DNA of 5,699 nucleotides from Lachnospiraceae bacterium. Lineage in GTDB: Bacteria; Bacillota; Clostridia; Lachnospirales; Lachnospiraceae. This document shows, in pieces, positions 1 to 5,699 of this stretch (position 1 is the stretch's first letter; each line of letters opens with the position of its first letter). Both the position numbers and the translations under genes were made by a program. The notes under the pieces were generated by a model. It was not told the DNA's origin and searched no databases. It worked only from the letters and a program-made list of their open reading frames with translations. Where the stretch lies: the NCBI GenBank assembly GCA_017651385.1, contig JAGCCY010000010.1, positions 1-5,699 on the forward strand, given 5' to 3'.

Positions 1-861
1 GGTACACGTACGGCGGGAGCCTTTTCGATAAATCCGCTTTACAGCCCCACACAGATGGCAGCAAAACCTTTTTCGCTTATTTGTTTCATGCTTGTGATCG
101 ATATTGTAAACATCAAAAACGCGAAGAGTTTTTCGGACGAAAACACCGGAAAAAACGAAGCAGTCTTTTTTAAAGGCATAAGATCCGATATCGGCAGATA
201 TATCGTTCTTGCCCTGACCCTTTTGATATCGGAGATAGCAAAACCTGTTTTTGCGGAAATGTTCATACCTGCCGTGGGGATATATTTTCTTTGGGAATTT
301 GCGATCATCCTTACAAAAGAAAAAAAACACGCGGCGGATTATTTCAAAAAAGCATTATTGCCGATGTTTTTGTGCGCACTTCCCGCTATCGCATATATGC
401 TGATCCAGACGGTGGCTTACTTTGCCGTATACGGCAATTACGATGAGGGCTCGGTCATTATTATTACAAAATGGCTGGAAGTATGGTCGCTTTTCACCGA
501 AAATGTGCCTTTATCGATAATATTCGGAATGGCTTTTCCGATCTACGTGATAGTCATTGATTCAAAGAATTTTGTAAAAACCGGTATGGGCAGGCTTGGA
601 TTGATCTCATATGCGGTCGGATTTTTGGAAGCGGCTTTACTTGGGGAAAACGGGTCGAAACTTTATGATGCCAACTTCATGTGGCCTATGATGTTTGGAA
701 TGCTCATACTTTGGATAACGACTTTTCTTCACTTTGTCGGACTTACATATTCGGAGGAGGACGTTATTCAAAGGAAGGTCATACTGTACATCGGATATTT
801 TATTCTTATTCTCCATCTTATAAGCGGCGTTTCTTATATCTTTGAATCATTCGGATGGTGA
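1..861 (+). CDS. Polytopic membrane protein of unknown function, 5' end cut off by window edge
   Basis: The reading frame is open from base 1 and ends at TGA 859-861, so this is the C-terminal 286 residues of a longer protein; the ATG at 55 is probably internal, since the 18 codons before it read sensibly and no ribosome site precedes it. About eight hydrophobic segments can be seen, roughly at residues 23-37, 66-80, 87-104, 119-139, 168-187, 198-214, 226-248 and 259-281 of the fragment, joined by short charged loops rich in Lys, Glu and Asp. A conserved-looking loop near residues 209-228 has Glu, Gly-Glu-Asn-Gly and Asn-Phe-Met-Trp before a membrane segment. I do not recognise a named family. 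The overall look recalls large uncharacterised membrane proteins found in clostridial envelope-glycan loci, possibly GT-C-like, but no catalytic motif is visible because the N-terminus is missing. A promoter follows it, so it may belong to a separate or upstream transcript. Confidence 0.8.
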   Translation, partial: GTRTAGAFSINPLYSPTQMAAKPFSLICFMLVIDIVNIKNAKSFSDENTGKNEAVFFKGIRSDIGRYIVLALTLLISEIAKPVFAEMFIPAVGIYFLWEFAIILTKEKKHAADYFKKALLPMFLCALPAIAYMLIQTVAYFAVYGNYDEGSVIIITKWLEVWSLFTENVPLSIIFGMAFPIYVIVIDSKNFVKTGMGRLGLISYAVGFLEAALLGENGSKLYDANFMWPMMFGMLILWITTFLHFVGLTYSEEDVIQRKVILYIGYFILILHLISGVSYIFESFGW

Positions 862-873
862 TGATATACAAAA

Positions 874-900
874 TATCGGTTTCTTGACCGTAAACCGGTA
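874..900. repeat. Imperfect inverted repeat centred on the -35 box
   Basis: Bases 874-882 (TATCGGTTT) are nearly the reverse complement of 892-900 (AAACCGGTA), giving a 9-bp dyad with one T/G mismatch and a 9-base centre. The -35 hexamer at 884-889 lies inside the centre. The position fits an operator for a repressor that would occlude RNA polymerase. As RNA it could form a small hairpin behind the upstream gene, but no T-run follows, so it is a poor intrinsic terminator. The regulator is unknown and a chance dyad of this size is possible. Confidence 0.4.
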
Positions 901-912
901 GATTGATACAAT
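884..912 (+). promoter_or_regulatory. Sigma-A/sigma-70-type promoter for the downstream gene set
   Basis: TTGACC at 884-889 matches the -35 consensus at five of six bases, and TACAAT at 907-912 matches the -10 consensus at five of six. The spacer is exactly 17 bases (890-906), the optimum for the housekeeping sigma factor. Transcription would start near 918-920, giving a leader of about 30 bases that contains the AAGGAG ribosome site at 936-941. It lies in the only sizeable gap of the window (862-948), directly before the radical SAM gene, so it probably drives that gene and those behind it. Confidence 0.7.
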
Positions 913-948
913 ACATGATAGCATTTTGATATAAAAAGGAGAAACAGG

Positions 949-1926
949 ATGCCTGTTAAATATCATAATTTCGGCGGAAGACTCGGCTGGAATCTTCAGA
1001 AATGGTTTCCTAAGCTGTCTTCGGGCAGTTATTTAAAATTACAGCTTTCCACAAGAAACAAAACTCAAAAACAATATATCGATTATTTTATGAGCGCAAA
1101 AGAGCCGCCTCATCCGCTTGTGGTCAATCTTGAGACCATAAACCGTTGTAATTCTGACTGTGCTTTCTGTACAGCCAACAGGAATGCGGAAAAAAGACCT
1201 CTTTGCAAGATGGATGAAGGATTGTTTGAATCTATCATAGACCAGCTTGCCGATTGGGGATATAAAGGCCATCTTACGCTATACGGCAACAATGAGCCGT
1301 TTATAGATACAAGGATTGTTGAGTTCCATAAATATTGCAGGGAAAAGCTTCCGGACAGTTTTATCTTTCTTTCGACAAACGGGCTTACTTTAACGCTTGA
1401 AAAAGTAAAAGAAATAATACCGTATGTCAATCAGCTTATAATCAACAATTACTGCCTTGACATGAAGCTTCATAAAAATGTCAAAGAAATATATGAATAT
1501 GCCAAAGCGCATCAGGATGAATTCAAGGATGTGGAACTTTTGGTGCAGATGCGCTACAAAAACGCGGTTCTTTCAAACAGAGCGGGATCTGCGCCCAATA
1601 AAGTCAATGATATAAAGATAATAAAAGAAACCTGTCTTATGCCTTATACGGATGTGTTTATATTCCCGGACGGCAGGATGGGTATCTGCTGTTGTGACAA
1701 TTTTGAAGTTACGACAATGGCGGATCTTAAGGTTACCCCGATAAAAGAAGCATGGAATTCGCCTCTTTATCAGAAAGTCCGCAATGATATAAGAGAGAGC
1801 CGTGCGGGTTATCCTTTCTGTAAATACTGTGATTTTATAGATGCGGGATTAAGGATGGATGCTGTTACCGATACCCTTAAGCACAGAGCAGCCAATCACG
1901 GCGCCAGACAGTCGCTTTTTAAATAA
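949..1926 (+). CDS. Radical SAM protein with C-terminal SPASM-like cluster domain
   Basis: A 325-residue cytosolic iron-sulfur enzyme. The radical SAM motif Cys-x3-Cys-x2-Cys is at C67, C71 and C74 and would hold the [4Fe-4S] cluster that cleaves S-adenosylmethionine to a 5'-deoxyadenosyl radical. Further core landmarks are a GGEP-like Tyr-Gly-Asn-Asn-Glu-Pro at 112-117 and Ser-Thr-Asn-Gly at 142-145. The C-terminal part has C229, then Phe-Pro-Asp-Gly-Arg-Met-Gly followed by three consecutive cysteines (C247-C249), and Cys-Lys-Tyr-Cys at 291-294. This spacing is typical of a SPASM/twitch domain binding one or more auxiliary clusters. The start is set by AAGGAG at 936-941, seven bases before the ATG. 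SPASM enzymes act on peptides or on sugars and aminoglycosides; no precursor peptide gene is visible nearby and the neighbours are envelope-type genes, so a glycan or small-molecule substrate is my inference. It is the first gene behind the promoter at 884-912, with 42 bases to the oxidoreductase gene. Confidence 0.92.
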   Translation: MPVKYHNFGGRLGWNLQKWFPKLSSGSYLKLQLSTRNKTQKQYIDYFMSAKEPPHPLVVNLETINRCNSDCAFCTANRNAEKRPLCKMDEGLFESIIDQLADWGYKGHLTLYGNNEPFIDTRIVEFHKYCREKLPDSFIFLSTNGLTLTLEKVKEIIPYVNQLIINNYCLDMKLHKNVKEIYEYAKAHQDEFKDVELLVQMRYKNAVLSNRAGSAPNKVNDIKIIKETCLMPYTDVFIFPDGRMGICCCDNFEVTTMADLKVTPIKEAWNSPLYQKVRNDIRESRAGYPFCKYCDFIDAGLRMDAVTDTLKHRAANHGARQSLFK

Positions 1927-1968
1927 TTTTGTACAGTACAGTAATTTGGGGTCATAAAGGAGATATAT

Positions 1969-3591
1969 ATGAAGAGAGCTCTTGTAATCGGAGCAGGTCC
2001 TGCCGGTCTTACGGCTGCATATGAACTGTTAAAGAATTCCTCGGATATTGAAGTGGTCGTTTTCGAAGAGAGCGACTGCTTTGGTGGTATTTCGAAAACC
2101 GTTGAATACAAAGGGAACCGTATGGACATGGGTGGACACCGCTTCTTTTCCAAAGTTCCCGAAGTAAATGCATGGTGGGATAAAATGCTTCCTATGCAGG
2201 GACACCCCACATATGACGATATAGTACTTAACAGGCCCATGCCGGTTAAAGAAGGCGGTCCCGACCCTGAAAAAGAAGACAGGGTCATGTTGCTCAGACA
2301 TCGTGTATCAAGAATCCTTTTTGACGATAAATTCTACGATTACCCGATATCTTTAAAGCCCGAGACCTTTAAGAATTTCGGTTTCGGAACCACATTAAAA
2401 GTGGGATTCAGTTATCTTGCTTCGGTATTTCATAAGCTTCCCGAAGATAATCTTGAAAATCTCTACGTTAATAATTTCGGACGAAAGCTGTACGGAATGT
2501 TCTTTGAATATTATACGGAGAACCTCTGGGGCAGGCATCCTTCGGAGATCGATGCGTCATGGGGACGTCAGAGGACAAAAGGGCTTTCGATCTTTGGCAT
2601 CTTAAAGGACTTTTTCGGAAAGCTCTTTAAGGTAAAAAACCGAAAAGTAAATACTTCTTTGATAGAAGAGTTTAAATATCCGAAACTCGGTCCCGGACAG
2701 CTTTGGGATGTTACGGCTTCCGAAATTGAAAAGCTTGGAGGCAAGATAATCAAGTGTGCAAAGGTTACAAAGATACATAAAAATTCCGACAACATTATTA
2801 CGGGGATCACCTACGTAGATACAAAAAAACGTGAGGACGGTATCTTTGTGCCGGTCGATGGTACCGAGAAGACGATCGAAGGAGATTATGTGATATCTTC
2901 AATGCCGGTGCGCGAACTTGTGGCAGGTATGAATGATGTACCGGCAGATCCCGCGCGTATAGCCGCAGGTCTTCCTTACCGTGATTATATGACCCTGGGG
3001 GTTTTGGTTCCTTCGCTTAAGCTTAAGAACCTTACGGATATAAAGACGATCAAGAACATAGTTCCGGATTGCTGGGTATATGTTCAGGACAGAAAGGTCA
3101 AACTCGGAAGATTCCAGATATACAACAACTGGTCGCCTTACATGATCAAGGATATCGAGAATACCGTGTGGGTCGGACTTGAGTACTTTGTCAACGAAGG
3201 TGACGAATACTGGAATATGACCGAAGAGGAATTTGCCGGACTCGGTATCGATGAGATGGTGAAGTTAGGTCTTATCGATTCAAAGGATGTGGTTTTGGAT
3301 TATCATATGGAGAAGGTTAAAAAGGCATATCCCGCATACTTTGACACCTACGATGAGATCGATACTTTGGTGGATTACCTTAAGTCGATAGACAATCTTT
3401 ACTGTGTGGGACGTAACGGTCAGCACAGATACAATAATATAGATCATTCGATGGTCACTTCTTTTGAGACCGTCAAAAACATCATTTCGGGTGAAAAGAA
3501 CAAGGATAATATCTGGAGTGTCAACACCGAACAGGAATATCATGAATCCAAGTCTGAAGACAAACCCGACAACGAAGCGGAAGTAGACTGA
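1969..3591 (+). CDS. FAD-dependent oxidoreductase, protoporphyrinogen-oxidase/UDP-galactopyranose-mutase-like
   Basis: A 540-residue flavoprotein. The N-terminal Rossmann motif is Gly-Ala-Gly-Pro-Ala-Gly at 8-13, with the ribose-binding Glu33 at the end of the second strand and Gly39-Gly40 after it. Met-Gly-Gly-His-Arg-Phe-Phe at 54-60 is the flavin-proximal motif of a bacterial NAD(P)/FAD-dependent oxidoreductase group and resembles the Gly-Gly-His segment of UDP-galactopyranose mutases. Asn-Trp-Ser-Pro-Tyr-Met at 387-392 and Gly-Leu-Glu-Tyr-Phe at 403-407 are further landmarks of that group. The C-terminal FAD motif, Gly-Arg at 481-482 through Tyr488 to Asp492, has mutase-like spacing. The last 25 or so residues are a charged, probably disordered tail. 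AAAGGAG at 1956-1962, six bases before the ATG, fixes the start. No haem genes are nearby, so a haem role is unlikely. A redox or redox-neutral step on a nucleotide sugar or lipid-linked glycan, perhaps paired with the radical SAM enzyme, is inference. TGA is followed at once by an in-frame TAA, then the next gene. Confidence 0.9.
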   Translation: MKRALVIGAGPAGLTAAYELLKNSSDIEVVVFEESDCFGGISKTVEYKGNRMDMGGHRFFSKVPEVNAWWDKMLPMQGHPTYDDIVLNRPMPVKEGGPDPEKEDRVMLLRHRVSRILFDDKFYDYPISLKPETFKNFGFGTTLKVGFSYLASVFHKLPEDNLENLYVNNFGRKLYGMFFEYYTENLWGRHPSEIDASWGRQRTKGLSIFGILKDFFGKLFKVKNRKVNTSLIEEFKYPKLGPGQLWDVTASEIEKLGGKIIKCAKVTKIHKNSDNIITGITYVDTKKREDGIFVPVDGTEKTIEGDYVISSMPVRELVAGMNDVPADPARIAAGLPYRDYMTLGVLVPSLKLKNLTDIKTIKNIVPDCWVYVQDRKVKLGRFQIYNNWSPYMIKDIENTVWVGLEYFVNEGDEYWNMTEEEFAGLGIDEMVKLGLIDSKDVVLDYHMEKVKKAYPAYFDTYDEIDTLVDYLKSIDNLYCVGRNGQHRYNNIDHSMVTSFETVKNIISGEKNKDNIWSVNTEQEYHESKSEDKPDNEAEVD

Positions 3592-3594
3592 TAA

Positions 3595-4650
3595 GTGAAA
3601 AAGTGGATAATCAGGTGCCTTATTTTAATAATACCCACATATGCTTTGGTGATACTTGTCAATTTTTTTGCAGATCCCGCCAATATTTATCATGCATCCA
3701 TGACGGACGATATAGTAAACGGGCTTAAAGAACACGTGGCTGTTGAGATAGCGGGTGACTTTGATGAAGGAGTTTTGCTTGATAAAAGGATAGCTGCCTG
3801 TGATGTGCATGATGTAGGGATAATGGGTTCAAGCCACGTTCTTTATGTGGACTGGGATTTCGACGATTACTTAAACATTGGGATGAGCGGAGAGTTTCTG
3901 GATGATTATTATGCCACTGTAGGGCTTATCGATAAATACGATAAGTACCCGGACACTCTTGTAATAGGAGTCGATCCCTATATTTTTATGGACGGCTTGT
4001 CCATAAGGCAGGAAAGTCTGAAAGACGACCTTGAATATGCGGATAAGCTTATAAAGGGCGGATCTTCAAAGAAGAGCCCGATCGATCTTTCGGGTTTAAA
4101 GAAGGTCAAAGAATTATTTTCATTTTCATATTTTCAGTCTTCCGTCTCTGCAATGATAAACGGTGTAAATGCAACGTATGTAAATCCGGTTGACGATATC
4201 GACCGCGGAGATTACCCAAAGATCTTATATACGGGCCGAAGAGTACCTTCGCTTACATCGCAGAAAGAGATCCAGGACATGGACTCCGCAGCGCAATGGG
4301 ATATTTCCACAGGCGCCGTATATTGTATGACGGATTATGAAGAATTGTCTCCCGTGTGTATCGAGCGTTTTGAGATCCTTATCGACTATATCCTTTCATA
4401 GGGTACGGAAGTTATTATCTATCTTCCCGCATGGTATCCGGATTATTACGATGAGTTTACAAAAAACGATAAATTTTCCGGAGTTATTAAAGCCGAAGAA
4501 TATATTAGAAAAATGGCAAAAGAACGCGGTATAGAGGTCAGAGGTTCATATAACCCTTATGATTGCGGTCTTAACAAAGAAGATTATCTGGATCATTTTC
4601 ATCTTAAACCCGAAGGCGGGCTTAAGAATTACAATGTCATCATAAAGTGA
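3595..4650 (+). pseudogene. Membrane-anchored SGNH-hydrolase-like protein, interrupted by an in-frame amber codon
   Basis: Read through the TAG at 4399-4401, this is one frame of 351 codons ending at TGA 4648-4650. The N-terminus is Lys-Lys-Trp followed by a hydrophobic stretch (about residues 5-25), a signal anchor that places the rest outside the membrane. Gly-Ser-Ser-His at 78-81 fits SGNH block I, with Ser80 as likely nucleophile; Gly-Val-Asp-Pro at 125-128 follows a hydrophobic strand. Beyond the amber codon (codon 269), Glu-Val-Ile-Ile-Tyr-Leu-Pro looks like a buried strand, and Asp333-x-x-His336 matches the catalytic block V. The TAG thus parts the serine from the Asp/His pair, and the 268-residue product would probably be inactive. 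The start is GTG, just after the tandem stops of the previous gene; the only ribosome-site candidate (GGAAG, 3579-3583) is weak and far, so translational coupling is likely. The next ATG in frame would remove the anchor. Family assignment rests on motifs only; O-acyl transfer or removal on a surface glycan is inference. Sequencing error or amber read-through are alternatives to a true pseudogene. Confidence 0.75.
4399..4401 (+). other. In-frame amber (TAG) stop splitting the SGNH-like gene
   Basis: The context is TCA TAG GGT. After it the same frame runs 82 codons without a stop, keeps the codon style of the neighbours and carries the expected Asp-x-x-His end motif. One base change would restore sense, for example from CAG (Gln), AAG (Lys), GAG (Glu) or TAT/TAC (Tyr). 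The other genes whose ends are visible stop with TGA or TAA, and this is the only in-frame TAG in the coding sequence I read. Confidence 0.85.
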
Positions 4651-4657
4651 GAAGGCT

Positions 4658-5699
4658 TTGAAAAAACTTAACGAGAAGCTTAATCATATATTGTCTTATA
4701 TCGATGCATGTCATCTTGAGTGGGCATGCATCGTTGTTGTGTTTATTATAATGCTCCCGATACTTATTCTTAAAAAGGGAGCGGTCTTTCCCATTCTCGA
4801 TCAGCTCGATGAAACAATATTAAATTATGTTTTCCCCGCAAAATATATAGGTGCGGATGTTTATGAGCAGATGATGTGCGGCGTTCCGTCCACAAGCCTT
4901 AAACCGTTTGCGCCGGGTTTTGTTCTTTTATATATGCTGTTTCCCGTATTTACGGCATTTTTATTACAGTATCTTATCGTGATCTTGATCGCCGCGATCG
5001 GTACTTACTTATGCGTAAAACGCCTTACAAACAGCAGTATATCCGCTTTTTTGGCGGGAGCGGTCTTTGCTCTTCTTCCGTACAGGAGCATATACGGACT
5101 GTCTCTTTCCGGGACCCCTTTCCTTATAGCCTGTATTCTGTTCTTATATGACGGACTTAAGGAAAAGAAAAAGCTGCGGACTGTGCTCTCTGTATCCGGT
5201 ATCGTTTTTTACGGACTGTTCTCAAGTCTTGTGCTGGCCGGATATGCGGCTTTGACGATCATGTTTCTTGTGTTTGCCTTTAGGAGCATAAAGTCAAAAA
5301 AGACAGACAGAGCACTTCTCATTTCGGGGATCGTGCTGTTTTTGACCTACGCACTTACCAATATCGATCTTATTTCACAGCTGTTTTTCGGCGGTGAATT
5401 TGTAAGTCACCGTGAAGAATATGTGATCTCGGGATTTGATTTCTTCGGAACCTTTAAAGGTATCATGATAAACGGCATACAGCACTATGATTCTTTTCAT
5501 AAGTATATTTATATCCCGATCGTTTTTGCTCTTCCGTTTCTTGTGATCGATATCGTAAAGAAGGGAAAACTTTGGAAAGTCTATATCGCGGCAGCAGTGC
5601 TCATGGTCTTAACGGGTCTTCTGTACGCATTCTTTGCGGCGGATTTTACGGCCGACTTAAAAAACAACATGACCGGAATGCTTAAGACCTTCCAGGCAC
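4658..5699 (+). CDS. Multi-pass membrane protein, DUF6044/GT-C-like, 3' end cut off by window edge
   Basis: Starting at TTG, the frame is open for 347 codons and leaves the window without a stop. The nearest upstream in-frame stop is TAA at 4643-4645 and no other start lies before 4691, so TTG 4658 (reading Met-Lys-Lys-Leu-Asn) is the best start; a GAGAAGG-like ribosome site at 4649-4655 overlaps the previous stop but is unusually close. The protein has a short basic N-terminus, a first membrane segment at about residues 22-38, an outer loop with Asp48-x-x-Asp51 (acidic residues in the first loop are usual in GT-C-type glycosyltransferases), then hydrophobic segments near 86-120, 127-145, 153-165, 176-206, 218-234, 285-300 and 307-326. 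A soluble loop at 240-284 contains several aromatic and His residues. The pattern resembles the DUF6044 (YkoS-like) membrane proteins, a family of unproven function; that match is from memory and moderate at best. It lies 7 bases behind the SGNH-like frame and probably depends on coupling to it. Confidence 0.8.
   Translation, partial: MKKLNEKLNHILSYIDACHLEWACIVVVFIIMLPILILKKGAVFPILDQLDETILNYVFPAKYIGADVYEQMMCGVPSTSLKPFAPGFVLLYMLFPVFTAFLLQYLIVILIAAIGTYLCVKRLTNSSISAFLAGAVFALLPYRSIYGLSLSGTPFLIACILFLYDGLKEKKKLRTVLSVSGIVFYGLFSSLVLAGYAALTIMFLVFAFRSIKSKKTDRALLISGIVLFLTYALTNIDLISQLFFGGEFVSHREEYVISGFDFFGTFKGIMINGIQHYDSFHKYIYIPIVFALPFLVIDIVKKGKLWKVYIAAAVLMVLTGLLYAFFAADFTADLKNNMTGMLKTFQA
4702..4733 (+). 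repeat. Perfect 9-bp inverted repeat early in the last gene
   Basis: CGATGCATG at 4702-4710 is exactly complementary to CATGCATCG at 4725-4733. In RNA the stem can extend to 11 pairs (4702-4712 with 4723-4733) through one U-G and one C-G pair, leaving a 10-base loop. It occupies codons 15-26, about 45 bases after the start codon, and is followed by an interrupted T-rich stretch (4734-4750). It could slow ribosomes, act as an attenuator or stability hairpin, or be chance; the coding frame passes through it without disturbance. Confidence 0.5.

Noticed and set aside
874..900. Reading the dyad as a rho-independent terminator for the first gene
   Set aside because: The stem is A/T-rich with one mismatch and no run of T follows, so termination would be weak; an operator is the better, still tentative, reading.
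1930..1940. Small palindrome TGTACAGTACA between the radical SAM and oxidoreductase genes
   Set aside because: Arms of only 5 bases in a 42-base gap with no promoter elements beside it; likely chance.
1896..2288. Antisense 130-codon open frame opposite the oxidoreductase start
   Set aside because: No ribosome site or protein features; it runs across two well-supported + strand genes and is explained by their codon composition.
1969..3591. Calling the flavoprotein HemY/HemG protoporphyrinogen oxidase or Glf
   Set aside because: Motifs are shared by the wider superfamily, the protein is longer than typical bacterial Glf, and the context has neither haem nor clear galactofuranose genes, so no gene symbol is justified.
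3925..3945. 7-bp inverted repeat CTTATCG/CGATAAG inside the SGNH-like gene
   Set aside because: Short, within coding sequence that reads as a normal Ile-Asp-Lys-Tyr-Asp-Lys segment, with no T-run after it; not a credible terminator or operator.
4337..4534. A 65-codon + strand frame overlapping the amber site
   Set aside because: It lies in a different frame from the SGNH-like gene, lacks a ribosome site, and its Ser/Leu/Arg-rich translation shows no domain; the real continuation is in the frame of 3595-4650.

Overview
The window is a moderately AT-rich stretch of bacterial chromosome. Everything supportable lies on the + strand in one closely packed gene run. The strong AAGGAG/AAAGGAG ribosome sites, the A/T-rich codon choice and the protein types suggest a Gram-positive member of the Firmicutes, most likely a Clostridia/Lachnospiraceae-type anaerobe. 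This assignment is inference from style, not from a marker gene. No RNA genes, CRISPR array, insertion sequence or attachment site was seen.

Layout: (1) The window opens inside a polytopic membrane protein of unknown function (1-861, left end cut off). (2) An 87-bp gap holds a good sigma-A-type promoter (TTGACC, 17 bp, TACAAT) whose -35 box sits in the centre of an imperfect inverted repeat. (3) From there a co-directional set runs off the right edge: a radical SAM/SPASM protein (949-1926), a long FAD-dependent oxidoreductase of the protoporphyrinogen-oxidase/UDP-galactopyranose-mutase-like group (1969-3591), a membrane-anchored SGNH-hydrolase-like protein (3595-4650), and a multi-pass membrane protein resembling the DUF6044/GT-C type (4658 to beyond 5699).

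The main observation is that the SGNH-like gene is interrupted by one in-frame amber codon (TAG, 4399-4401). The frame continues for 82 further sense codons that carry the expected C-terminal Asp-x-x-His motif, then ends at a TGA only 7 bases before the next gene's start. A caller that stops at the TAG would report a 268-residue protein without its catalytic end and leave a false gap. The second easily missed item is the last gene: it starts at TTG and has no stop inside the window.

Taken together, the set looks like part of a surface-polysaccharide or cell-envelope glycan locus: two redox/radical enzymes that could modify a sugar or lipid-linked glycan in the cytoplasm, an outward-facing SGNH-like protein that could add or remove acyl groups, and large membrane proteins for transfer or transport. 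That combined role is inference from gene types and context; no glycosyltransferase with a diagnostic signature lies within the window.
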